A stretch of 64,000 nt of DNA, taken from the NCBI GenBank assembly GCA_016125275.1, contig WGMB01000009.1, positions 124,001-188,000 on the forward strand. Direction: 5' to 3'. The translations under genes and the position numbers were made by a program. The stretch is from Acidobacteriota bacterium. GTDB taxonomy: Bacteria; Acidobacteriota; Terriglobia; Bryobacterales; UBA6623. This document shows, one piece after another, positions 30,840 to 40,063 of this stretch; position 1 is the first letter of the stretch, and each line of letters starts with the position of its first letter. Below the pieces are notes generated by a model. That model ran no database searches, was not told where the DNA came from, and was given only the letters and a program-made list of their open reading frames with translations.

Positions 30840-31152
30840 GCCGTCTGAGCCATCCTGGGCGTCCCGCGTCTGGCGAGCCGTCCGCCGCGTTCCCCAGGGC
30901 CGCATCGCCACCTACGGAGACATCGCCGAAGCCGCCGACTGTTCCCCGCGCATGGTCGGCCGCGCCCTCCGCCAAGCCCCCAAAGGCCTGCGCCTGCCCT
31001 GGCACCGCATCGTCGCCGCCGGCGGACGCATCGCCCTGCCCGGCGAGGCCGGCCTCGAGCAGCGCCTGCGTCTGGAAGCCGAGGGCGCCCGCTTCCGGGG
31101 CCGCCGCGTCAGTCTCGAAGGCTGCCGTTGGAGCCCTCCCACATCGCTATGA
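30832..31152 (+). CDS. Alkyltransferase-like (ATL) DNA-repair protein
   Basis: A 106-residue protein homologous to the C-terminal DNA-binding domain of O6-methylguanine methyltransferase. It has Trp (W57) in place of the reactive Cys: PWHR where the enzyme has PCHR. This is the hallmark of ATL proteins, which bind O6-alkylguanine and hand it to nucleotide excision repair. Helix-turn-helix and arginine finger regions (ADCSPRMVGRAL) are present. It overlaps the last 8 bp of the kinase-like gene and lies 9 bp before the NHL protein, so it is in one transcription unit with both. Confidence 0.9.
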   Translation: MAEPSEPSWASRVWRAVRRVPQGRIATYGDIAEAADCSPRMVGRALRQAPKGLRLPWHRIVAAGGRIALPGEAGLEQRLRLEAEGARFRGRRVSLEGCRWSPPTSL

Positions 31153-31161
31153 TGGGCTTTT

Positions 31162-33039
31162 ATGCCCGTCGAACCCGGTAAGGTCAACGCCCCGGAATTC
31201 CCCGCCGATCTGGAGTGGTTGAACGTCTCCCGCCCGCTGCGCATGAAGGATCTGCGCGGCAAGATCGTCCTGCTCGACTTCTGGACCTATTGCTGCATCA
31301 ACTGCCTGCATGTGCTGCCGGATTTGGAGCGGCTGGAGAAGAAATACCCCGACGCGCTCGTCGTCATCGGCGTCCATTCGGCCAAGTTCCACGCCGAGCG
31401 CCAGGTCGCCAACATCCGCCAGGCCGTGCTGCGCTACGGCGTCGAGCACCCGGTGGTCAACGACGCCGAACACCAGATCTGGAGCGAGTACGCCGTCCGC
31501 GCCTGGCCGTCGTTCATGCTCATCGATCCCCGCGGCAAGATCATCGGCACGCACTCGGGCGAGCAGGTCTTCGAGCTGTTCGATCGCGTGATCGGCCAGA
31601 TGGTCGAGCACTTCTCCGGCGACGGGACCCTCGACCGACGCCCCCTCGAGGAGCTGCTGCCCGAGCGCCGCCGCGAGCCCGAGCCCTTGTTGCGCTTCCC
31701 CGGCAAGGTCCTCGCCGATGAAGCCGGCCGCCGCCTGTTCATCGCCGACACCGGCCACCACCGCATCCTCGTCGCCGGTCTCGACAGCGGCCGCCTGCTC
31801 GATGTCGTCGGCGCCGGCACGCCCGGCCTGGCCGACGGAGACTTCCGCGAGGCCCGCTTCCGCTCCCCCCAGGGGATGGCCGTCGAGGGCGACCTGCTCT
31901 ACGTCGCCGACACCGACAACCACGCCCTGCGCCGCGTGGACCTGCGCGCCCGCACCGTGCTCACCCTCGCCGGCGACGGCGAACAGGATCTCGACTTCAA
32001 CAACTTGCCCGGTCCGGCCCGCGGCCGGCGGCTCAACTCGCCCTGGGATCTCACCATCGCCCACGGCGTGCTGTTCATCGCCATGGCCGGCCCGCACCAG
32101 ATCTGGGGCTACGACCTCGAGGAAGGCTACCTCGCCGGCCACGCCGGCAGCGGCCGCGAGGACCACGTCGACGGCCCCCTGCTGGCTGCTTCCCTGGCCC
32201 AACCCAGCGGCCTGTCGCACGACGGAACCCACCTGTTCGTCGCCGACAGCGAGGTCAGCTCCATCCGCGCCGTCGATCTCGACCCTCGCGGCGGCCACGT
32301 CAAGACCGTGCTCGGGCAAGGCCTGTTCGACTTCGGCGACGTCGACGGCGGCCCCGCCGAGGCCCGCCTGCAGCACCCTCTCGACGTCGAATACGCCGAA
32401 GGCACGCTGTTCGTCGCCGACACCTACAACAACAAGATCAAAGCGGTCGGGCTGCACACCCGATCGGCGCGCACCTTCGCCGGCTCCGGCGTCGCCGGCT
32501 TTGCCGACGGACCCGCCGAACAGGCGGCCTTCCACGAGCCCGGCGGCCTCTCTCACGCCGATGGCAAGCTCTACGTCGCCGACACCAACAACCACCGCAT
32601 CCGCGTGGTCGACGTCGTCAGCGGCGCCGTCTCCACCTTCCCTTTGCTGGAAACCGAAAAGCTCGCCCCGCGCCGCGTCGCCCAGGCCGTCGAGCTGCCC
32701 GCCTTGCACGTCGCGCCGGAGGGCCCGCGGCTGCGTTTCGAGCTCGCCCTGCCGGCCGGCTGCAAGCTCAGCCCGCAGGCGGCCTCCGAGCTCTCCTTGC
32801 GTTGGAACGGCGAGCTGCGCGTGCTGCCGCTGGAGTCGGCGGCCCTGGAGACCGAGCTGCCGCCGGCCGAAAGCGCGGCCAAGCTGCGGATCGAGGCGGC
32901 CGTCTACTATTGCGAGGAGGCCGACAACGGCCTCTGCTATTACTGGGGCGCCGACTATGAGGTCGCCTTGGTCGCCGACGCCGAATCCGGCTCCACCGCG
33001 TTCCTGCGCCTGGAGCCCAACCCCGCGCCGTCGGCCTAG
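31162..33039 (+). CDS. Thioredoxin-fold plus NHL-repeat protein (NHLRC2-like)
   Basis: A 625-residue protein with no signal peptide. Residues about 1-165 are a TlpA/AhpC-like thioredoxin domain with CxxC motif (CCINCLHVLPDL) and a following cis-Pro region (AWPSFML). Residues about 170-500 hold six NHL-type repeats forming a propeller (LFIADTGHHRILVA, LYVADTDNHALRRVD, LFVADTYNNKIKAVG, LYVADTNNHRIRVVD). This architecture matches NHLRC2. A C-terminal beta region follows. The stop overlaps by 4 bp with that of frr on the other strand. Its biological role is unknown in bacteria. Confidence 0.9.
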   Translation: MPVEPGKVNAPEFPADLEWLNVSRPLRMKDLRGKIVLLDFWTYCCINCLHVLPDLERLEKKYPDALVVIGVHSAKFHAERQVANIRQAVLRYGVEHPVVNDAEHQIWSEYAVRAWPSFMLIDPRGKIIGTHSGEQVFELFDRVIGQMVEHFSGDGTLDRRPLEELLPERRREPEPLLRFPGKVLADEAGRRLFIADTGHHRILVAGLDSGRLLDVVGAGTPGLADGDFREARFRSPQGMAVEGDLLYVADTDNHALRRVDLRARTVLTLAGDGEQDLDFNNLPGPARGRRLNSPWDLTIAHGVLFIAMAGPHQIWGYDLEEGYLAGHAGSGREDHVDGPLLAASLAQPSGLSHDGTHLFVADSEVSSIRAVDLDPRGGHVKTVLGQGLFDFGDVDGGPAEARLQHPLDVEYAEGTLFVADTYNNKIKAVGLHTRSARTFAGSGVAGFADGPAEQAAFHEPGGLSHADGKLYVADTNNHRIRVVDVVSGAVSTFPLLETEKLAPRRVAQAVELPALHVAPEGPRLRFELALPAGCKLSPQAASELSLRWNGELRVLPLESAALETELPPAESAAKLRIEAAVYYCEEADNGLCYYWGADYEVALVADAESGSTAFLRLEPNPAPSA

Positions 33040-33617
33040 CCGATCTCCATGATCTCTTTTTCCTTGGTCGCGCTGGCCGCGTCGAGCTTGGAGATCGTGC
33101 CGTTGGTCAGGGTCTGGACCTCGTCCTGCGCCTGCCGCGACTGATCCTCGGAGATCACCTTGTCCTTCTCCAGCTTCTTGATCGAGTCGTTGGCGTCGCG
33201 GCGCAGGTTGCGCACGGCCACGCGGTGTTTCTCGGTCATCTGGTGCAGTTGCTTCACGAACTGCCGCCGCCGCTCCTCGGTCAGAGGCGGAATGTTCAGC
33301 CGGATCACCTTGCCGTCGTTCTGCGGATTCAACCCCAGCTCCGAGGTCAGAATGGCCTTCTCGATGGCGTGAATCGCCGAGGAATCCCACGGCTGGATCA
33401 GCAGCGAAGTCGGGTCCGGCGCCGTCAGATTCGCCATCTGGCTCAGCGGCGTCGGCGAGCCGTAGTAGTCGGCGCGAATCGTATCCAGCAGGTGCACCGA
33501 GGCGCGACCGGTCCGCAGCGAGGCCATTTCCCGCCGCAGGTCTTCGATCGTCTTTTCCATCCGGTCTTCAGCTTCGAGCTGGATCTCTTCAACGGATTCG
33601 CCGGGAATATGGGACAT
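33036..33617 (-). CDS. frr: Ribosome recycling factor
   Basis: A 193-residue protein that splits the post-termination ribosome together with EF-G. It has the family's features: EDRMEKTIEDLRREMASLRTGRAS at the N-terminus, and RLNIPPLTEERRRQFVKQLH in the core. The ATG at 33617 follows GAGGTAGG. The extra codons upstream of that (MDGPRGAFADL...) read into pyrH-side sequence and are not part of the gene. It is 67 bp downstream of pyrH on the same strand, the standard pyrH-frr order. Confidence 0.97.
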   Translation of the reverse strand: MSHIPGESVEEIQLEAEDRMEKTIEDLRREMASLRTGRASVHLLDTIRADYYGSPTPLSQMANLTAPDPTSLLIQPWDSSAIHAIEKAILTSELGLNPQNDGKVIRLNIPPLTEERRRQFVKQLHQMTEKHRVAVRNLRRDANDSIKKLEKDKVISEDQSRQAQDEVQTLTNGTISKLDAASATKEKEIMEIG

Positions 33618-33684
33618 CGAACCTACCTCTACACTCCAAATGACTTCCAGGTCAGCGAACGCCCCTCGCGGGCCGTCCACGGTC

Positions 33685-34389
33685 TCAGGACATCAACGTA
33701 CCCATCGACTCGCCGCGGGCCACGCGCGCAACCGCGCCTTCGGCCAGCAAATCGAACACGAGGACGGGCATCTTGTTCTCGCGGCACAGCGCCACGGCGG
33801 TCGCGTCCATCACGCCGAGCCCCTGCGCCAGAACGTCCGAGTACGATATCTTCGCATATCGTTTCGCATCCGGGTGACGCGCCGGGTCCTTGTCGTAGAC
33901 CCCGTCCACCTTCGTTCCCTTGGCCAGCAGGTCCGCGCCGATCTCGATCGCCCGCAGCGCCGCCGCCGTGTCGGTCGAGAAATACGGGTTGCCGGTGCCC
34001 CCGCCGAAGACCGCCACGCCTCCGTCATCCAGCAGCGCGTTCACCGCCCGCCGGTCGTAGCGCGCCGCCAGCGGCTCCATGCCCACCGCGCTGAAGGCCT
34101 CGGCTCGCAGCCCTTCGGCTCGCAGCAGCCCCGCCAGGCCCAGCGCGTTCACCACCGTCGCCAGCATGCCCATCGAGTCCACCGTCACCCGCTCGATGCC
34201 GCTGTCGGCCGAGCCCAGGCCGCGAAAGAAGTTGCCGCCGCCCACCACGATGCCCACGCCCGCGCCCTGCCGCGCCGCCTCGGCCACGCCGGCCGCCACG
34301 CCCCGCGCCAGCTCGAAGTCGAACCCGCGCCCGGACCCGCCGCCCAGCACCTCGCCGCTCAGCTTCAGTAGGATTCTTTGATAGCCCAT
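33685..34389 (-). CDS. pyrH: Uridylate kinase
   Basis: A 234-residue UMP kinase (UMP to UDP, pyrimidine synthesis). It starts GYQRILLKLSGEVL, the amino acid kinase-fold P-loop-like start of bacterial PyrH, and has the core GGGNFFRG. The ATG at 34389 fits the family; the frame's upstream codons (MRRGRADEQA) do not. A strong terminator lies just upstream, so pyrH-frr must be read from its own promoter or by read-through from tsf. Confidence 0.96.
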   Translation of the reverse strand: MGYQRILLKLSGEVLGGGSGRGFDFELARGVAAGVAEAARQGAGVGIVVGGGNFFRGLGSADSGIERVTVDSMGMLATVVNALGLAGLLRAEGLRAEAFSAVGMEPLAARYDRRAVNALLDDGGVAVFGGGTGNPYFSTDTAAALRAIEIGADLLAKGTKVDGVYDKDPARHPDAKRYAKISYSDVLAQGLGVMDATAVALCRENKMPVLVFDLLAEGAVARVARGESMGTLMS

Positions 34390-34420
34390 CGCTTGCTCGT
34401 CCGCCCGCCCCCGACGCACA

Positions 34421-34457
34421 CAAAAAAGAGGGGGCGGGCCGAAGACCCGCCCCCTCT
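34421..34457 (-). terminator. Intrinsic terminator between tsf and pyrH
   Basis: On the minus strand a perfect 12-bp stem AGAGGGGGCGGG / CCCGCCCCCTCT is followed by TTTTT. The loop reads TCTTCGG, which can form a C(UUCG)G tetraloop, a very stable cap. It lies 29 bp past the tsf stop and should end most rpsB-tsf transcripts. Confidence 0.88.
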
Positions 34458-34485
34458 GATTGTCTCTCGCGAGCCCTCTCGGACT

Positions 34486-35088
34486 CTAGCTCTCTTCGCC
34501 GATCTTGTAGCGAACCACGCGGCCCACGGTGATGTTCTCACCGAGCTTCGCGATTGTCTCGGTCAGCAAATCCTGCACGGTCTTCGAGTTGTCCTTCACG
34601 AAGGGCTGCTCCAGCAGCACCACCTCTTCGTAGAACTTGCTCATGCGGCCTTCGACGATCTTGTCGACGATCTTCTCCGGCTTGCCCTCGGCCAGGGCGC
34701 GAGCCCGCTGGATCTCGCGCTCCTTCTCCATCGCGGCCTCGTCCACTTCCTCGCGGCGCACGAAGCGCGGCGCCGTCGCCGCCACGTGCATCGCGATGTC
34801 GCGGGCCAGTTCCTGGAACTGGTCGGTCCGCGCCACGAAATCCGACTCGCAGTTGAGCTCGAGCAGGACGCCCAGCTTGGCGCCCGGATGGATGTAGGCC
34901 TCGATCAGGCCTTCATTGGCTTCCCGACCAGCCTTCTTCGCCGCTACCGAGACGCCGCGCTTACGAAGCACCACTTCGGCTTCGGCCACGTCGCCATTGG
35001 CCTCCACGAGCGCTTTCTTGCACTCCATGAAGCCGACGCCGGTCTTGTCGCGAAGCTGCTTGACTAGTTGCGCGCTGATATCAGCCAT
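34486..35088 (-). CDS. tsf: Elongation factor Ts
   Basis: A 200-residue nucleotide-exchange factor for EF-Tu. It has the N-terminal UBA-like start QLVKQLRDKTGVGFMECKKA, the EF-Tu contact block VARTDQFQELARDIAMHVAA, and PFVKDNSKTVQDLL. The length is the short form found in several phyla (E. coli is 283). It lies 40 bp downstream of rpsB, the usual order, and is followed by a terminator before pyrH. Confidence 0.97.
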   Translation of the reverse strand: MADISAQLVKQLRDKTGVGFMECKKALVEANGDVAEAEVVLRKRGVSVAAKKAGREANEGLIEAYIHPGAKLGVLLELNCESDFVARTDQFQELARDIAMHVAATAPRFVRREEVDEAAMEKEREIQRARALAEGKPEKIVDKIVEGRMSKFYEEVVLLEQPFVKDNSKTVQDLLTETIAKLGENITVGRVVRYKIGEES

Positions 35089-35128
35089 AACGATTTGCTC
35101 CCTGGTCCGAGCTCCGGCTCGGAAATGA

Positions 35129-35965
<837 letters not shown>

Positions 35966-35991
35966 GAGTTCCTCCTGGCGTTAAAGCGCGC

Positions 35992-36009
35992 CGCTCGTTC
36001 GAGCGAGCG
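35992..36009 (-). promoter_or_regulatory. Leader hairpin before rpsB
   Basis: Inverted repeat CGCTCG-TTCGAG-CGAGCG centred 35 bp upstream of the rpsB ATG, in the untranslated leader. It could be part of an S2 autoregulatory leader, but no alignment to known leaders was possible. Confidence 0.3.
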
Positions 36010-36058
36010 ACGCCGGAGCGCCTGGGGGTCTGTCCAAGCGGGATTTGACCCCCGGCGC

Positions 36059-36088
36059 AAAAACGGGGCCGCCGAAACAGCGGCCCCG
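36059..36088 (-). terminator. Intrinsic terminator after rplM-rpsI
   Basis: Minus-strand stem CGGGGCCGC / GCGGCCCCG (9 bp, 7-nt loop), followed by TTTTT. It lies 17 bp past the rpsI stop and 94 bp upstream of the rpsB start, separating the two ribosomal units. Confidence 0.88.
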
Positions 36089-36105
36089 CGATCGGTTCCA
36101 AGCTC

Positions 36106-36504
36106 TTAGCGCTTGGAGAACTGGAAGCGCTTGCGGGCGCCCGGCCGGCCGTACTTCTTGCGCTCGTGCTTGCGCGGGTCGCGCGTCAGGTAGCCTTGCT
36201 TCTTCAGCTCCGGCCGCAGCTCGGAGTTGAAGCTCTGCAACGCGCGGGCGATGCCCATCCGCGTCGCCTCGGCCTGCCCGGTCAGTCCGCCGCCGGACGC
36301 CAGCACGTAGACGTCGAACTTGCCCGCCGTCTCGGTCGCCAGCAACGGCTGACGCACGGCGTGCCGCAACATCTCGATCGGGAAGTACTCTTCCAGCGGA
36401 CGGCGGTTCACCAAGATTTGGCCCGTTCCAGGGCGCATGAACACCCGCGAGGTGGCGAGCTTGCGCCGCCCGGTGCCCAGATACTGCATGCGAGTCGAAT
36501 CCAC
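36106..36504 (-). CDS. rpsI: 30S ribosomal protein S9
   Basis: A 132-residue S9, ending in the typical basic tail [11 protein letters not shown] that reaches into the P site. GTG start at 36504 with GAGG six bases upstream, rather than the internal ATG ([10 protein letters not shown]), which has a worse spacing. It follows rplM by 34 bp, the conserved L13-S9 pair. Confidence 0.97.
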   Translation of the reverse strand: MDSTRMQYLGTGRRKLATSRVFMRPGTGQILVNRRPLEEYFPIEMLRHAVRQPLLATETAGKFDVYVLASGGGLTGQAEATRMGIARALQSFNSELRPELKKQGYLTRDPRKHERKKYGRPGARKRFQFSKR

Positions 36505-36538
36505 GTCGTTCCTCGTTCCTTTCTCGTCAGAACCCTAG

Positions 36539-36976
36539 CTAGCGCGCCGGCAGAGCCATCGGCTTCGGCTCCTGCGCTTCGTGCGGATGCTCCGCGCCGG
36601 CGTATACCTTCAGCCGCGACCGCAACTGCCGGCCCAGCTTGTTCTTCGGCAGCATGCGGTAGACCGCGTTCTCCACCAGCCGCTGCGGAAAATCCGACCG
36701 CATGTCCTTGGCCGTGGTCGCCTTCAACCCGCCCGGATACTGCGTGTGGCGATAGTAGGTCTTATCGCCTTCCTTGGCGCCGGTCAGCACCGCCTTGGCG
36801 GCGTTGATGACCACCACGTGATCGCCGGTCTTCAAAAACGGCGTGTAGTCGGGCTTGTGCTTACCCATGAGCACCATCGCGGCGCGCGTGGCCAGCCGAC
36901 CCAGGATCTGTCCTTCGGCGTCGAGGACGTACCAATCGTTGCGCACTTCAGATGCGCTGGGGATAAACGTAGACAT
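36539..36976 (-). CDS. rplM: 50S ribosomal protein L13
   Basis: A 145-residue L13. Core blocks DAEGQILGRLATRAAMVLMGKHK and DHVVVINAAKAVLTGAK are diagnostic. In E. coli L13 represses its own operon through the leader; a hairpin in the same place is noted separately. Ribosome site is weak (ACGAG). Confidence 0.97.
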   Translation of the reverse strand: MSTFIPSASEVRNDWYVLDAEGQILGRLATRAAMVLMGKHKPDYTPFLKTGDHVVVINAAKAVLTGAKEGDKTYYRHTQYPGGLKATTAKDMRSDFPQRLVENAVYRMLPKNKLGRQLRSRLKVYAGAEHPHEAQEPKPMALPAR

Positions 36977-36986
36977 GGTGGCTCGT

Positions 36987-37002
36987 GCCCCGGAGTCGGG
37001 GC
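36987..37002 (-). promoter_or_regulatory. Leader hairpin upstream of rplM
   Basis: Stem GCCCCG-GAGT-CGGGGC, 10 bp upstream of the rplM ATG. It overlaps the region where the ribosome lands, so it may control translation, perhaps as an L13 leader site. Confidence 0.35.
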
Positions 37003-37012
37003 CAACTCATTG

Positions 37013-37042
37013 ATGCTATCGCACTCCTTCCGTGAGCGTCAA
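37013..37042 (-). promoter_or_regulatory. Candidate promoter for rplM-rpsI
   Basis: Minus strand: TTGACG, 18 bp, TAGCAT (5/6 and 4/6 matches). It lies about 40 bp upstream of the rplM start. Confidence 0.4.
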
Positions 37043-37120
37043 TCGGCCCCGCCGCCCCGTTTCTTTCAGTTCTGGACCCCAATTCCCCCGCGTAGTAACA
37101 TTGGAGGACGTCTTTGCTCC

Positions 37121-37957
<837 letters not shown>

Positions 37958-37976
37958 CCACTCGGATGATCGCCGC

Positions 37977-38753
37977 ATGAAAAGGGTCCTCACGGCCCTG
38001 CTCCTGATTCCGCTCGTCGTTGTCCTGATCTTCTGGGCTCCGCCGCTGGCGGTCCGTCTCGCTTTGGCGGCGGTGGCGCTGCTGTGCCTGCACGAGTGCT
38101 ACGCCATCATTCGCGCCGGCGGCGTCCGCCCCTTCCAGCCCTTGGGCTACGCCCTCGGCGCGGTCCTCATCGTCACCAGCCAGCCGGTCGACGCCTTGCT
38201 GATCGTCGCCGTCGTCGCCATGCTGCTGCTCACGCTGCAGAGCGAGCGCCATGAGGCCGCCCTGGCCGTCGCCTCCTCCACGCTGTTCGCCGTCGCCTAC
38301 ACCTGCGGCCCATTCGCGCTGGCGCGCTGGGCGCACGAAGTCAACCCGCACTGGATGTTCGTGGTGCTGCTCATCAACTGGGCGGGCGACTCGGCGGCGC
38401 TCTACGTGGGCCAAGCCCTGGGACGGCGCAAGCTCGCCCCCACCATCAGCCCCAACAAGACCTGGGAGGGCTCGATCGCCTCGGCCCTGCTCGGCGGAGG
38501 CGTCGGCGTCGCCTACCTGCACTCCTTCGTACCGGCGCTCCACCCCTTGGTCGCCGTCGCCGCGGCGCTGTGGATCAACGTCGCCGGGCAGGCCGGCGAC
38601 TTGGCCGAGAGCGTCCTCAAACGCGGCGCCCACGTCAAGGACTCCGGCTCCCTGCTGCCCGGCCACGGCGGAATGCTCGACCGCATGGATGGGGCGCTGT
38701 TCGGCTACCCCGCCCTCTACGTTTTCTTGGAAGTCCTACGCCGTCTGGCGTGA
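37977..38753 (+). CDS. cdsA: Phosphatidate cytidylyltransferase
   Basis: A 258-residue integral membrane enzyme making CDP-diacylglycerol, the precursor of all phospholipids. The family signature lies at the C-terminus, with SVLKRGAHVKD, PGHGG and LDRMD in order. About 7 membrane segments can be seen. It forms the usual uppS-cdsA pair. The last 18 bp overlap the 3' end of the convergent IclR-like regulator gene. Confidence 0.95.
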   Translation: MKRVLTALLLIPLVVVLIFWAPPLAVRLALAAVALLCLHECYAIIRAGGVRPFQPLGYALGAVLIVTSQPVDALLIVAVVAMLLLTLQSERHEAALAVASSTLFAVAYTCGPFALARWAHEVNPHWMFVVLLINWAGDSAALYVGQALGRRKLAPTISPNKTWEGSIASALLGGGVGVAYLHSFVPALHPLVAVAAALWINVAGQAGDLAESVLKRGAHVKDSGSLLPGHGGMLDRMDGALFGYPALYVFLEVLRRLA

Positions 38754-39881
38754 GTGCACCGCGACCGGCGAGGTCGCGTCGTCCGGATACAGCGAAGCCA
38801 CGTTCTGCGCCGTCACCAGCTTGTGCGGCGTGAATACCGCCGGCGGCGTCGGACGCCCCTCCAGCAGGTCCAGCGACAACTGGATCAGCCCCTTGCCGTA
38901 GCTTTCCGGGAAGTACGCCACCGAGCCGATCAGCCGCGAGCCCGGGTTGCGCAGCTCCGCCCGGCCCTCGGCCGAAGCTCCTTGGCTCACGATCACCGAC
39001 AGCTCCCGCTGCCGAGACTCCTGGATCACCTCCAGGGCCCCCAGCGCCGCCGGATCGTTCGCCGCCGCCACCAGCGTCCGCACGCCCGGACGCAGCGCGC
39101 GCCGCATCGCCGCCGCGCCGCCTTCCTCGGTGCCCTTGCAGTCCAGCCGCACCGTCGGCAGCTCCGCCGCCCGCGGCAGAGCCTCCCGCAGGCCCGCCAG
39201 CACGCCGTCCATGCGCGTCGCCGTCGTCGCGCCGACGGCCGGAATGTCCAGCAGCACGATCTGCTGCGCCCGGCCCGACCAGTACCGCTCCGTCCACATG
39301 CCCAGCGCCTGGCCCGCGATCTGCCCGGCGCGGAAGTTGTCCGCCCCGAAGAAGACCGCTCCCGGGTGGGGAATGTCGATCGCGATCAGCGGAATGCCGG
39401 CCGCCCGGAACTTCGACGCCACCTCGGCCGCCACGCTGGCGAACGTCTGGAACTCGATCGCCAAGTCCACCCTCTGCCGGATCAACTGCTCCGCGTTGCG
39501 CACCGCCGTCGAGGCGCTCATGCGGTTGTCCAGCTCGATCAGCTCGATCCTCCGCCGGTCGGCCTCGGCCCGCAGCCCGTTGGCCACGTCCACCGCAAAC
39601 GAGCTCTCCAGCGTCTGCCCGGCGTAGCCGATGCGGTAGCGCGGCCGCTCGAGCAGCTTCACCCGCAGCCGGTAGCGCTGCGCGTCGGCCTTCTCCACCA
39701 GGCCGCTGCGCTCCAGGGTGTAGAGCAGCCGGAAGGCTCGCGACGAGGTCAACCCGGTCCTCGTCACCAGCTCCTTGAGAGTCAACTTCTCGGTCTCTGA
39801 TTGAAAAGCTCGCAACAGATCGCAAGCTCGGACCACGGCGTCGACAAGGTAGTCGTCGCGTTCAGATCGGTTGGGTTTCAT
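38736..39881 (-). CDS. IclR-type HTH fused to sugar-binding (periplasmic-binding-protein-like) domain
   Basis: A 381-residue protein with an N-terminal winged helix (about 10-75, TLKELVTRTGLTSSRAFRLLYTLERSGLVEK, as in IclR regulators) and a C-terminal ~300-residue domain (YRIGYAGQTLESSFAVDVANGL onward) with the two-lobe pattern of LacI/ribose-binding proteins. Its usual IclR effector domain is absent. It is probably a repressor responding to a sugar. The ATG at 39881 (KPNRSERDDYL) fits the family; codons upstream do not. No ABC transporter genes are adjacent. Confidence 0.85.
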   Translation of the reverse strand: MKPNRSERDDYLVDAVVRACDLLRAFQSETEKLTLKELVTRTGLTSSRAFRLLYTLERSGLVEKADAQRYRLRVKLLERPRYRIGYAGQTLESSFAVDVANGLRAEADRRRIELIELDNRMSASTAVRNAEQLIRQRVDLAIEFQTFASVAAEVASKFRAAGIPLIAIDIPHPGAVFFGADNFRAGQIAGQALGMWTERYWSGRAQQIVLLDIPAVGATTATRMDGVLAGLREALPRAAELPTVRLDCKGTEEGGAAAMRRALRPGVRTLVAAANDPAALGALEVIQESRQRELSVIVSQGASAEGRAELRNPGSRLIGSVAYFPESYGKGLIQLSLDLLEGRPTPPAVFTPHKLVTAQNVASLYPDDATSPVAVHSRQTA

Positions 39882-40063
39882 TTCGACTATCGAAAGTCCT
39901 TCGGCTTCCGCGCCCTTCCACAACGGGCCCGCGCCGACGCTCCCGATCTTGTAGTGTACCGGAGCGTTCCAGAGAAAACGGAACGCTCCGTCGTTTCAGT
40001 GTTCGAAAACGCCCGCAGGGCTTGACAGTCCTATCGGGATATGGTTCAACCAAGTGCAGCGCG

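Noticed and set aside
31147-33390. A 747-codon minus frame over the NHLRC2-like gene
   Set aside because: Val/Ala/Gly-rich shadow of the plus-strand gene with no domain pattern.
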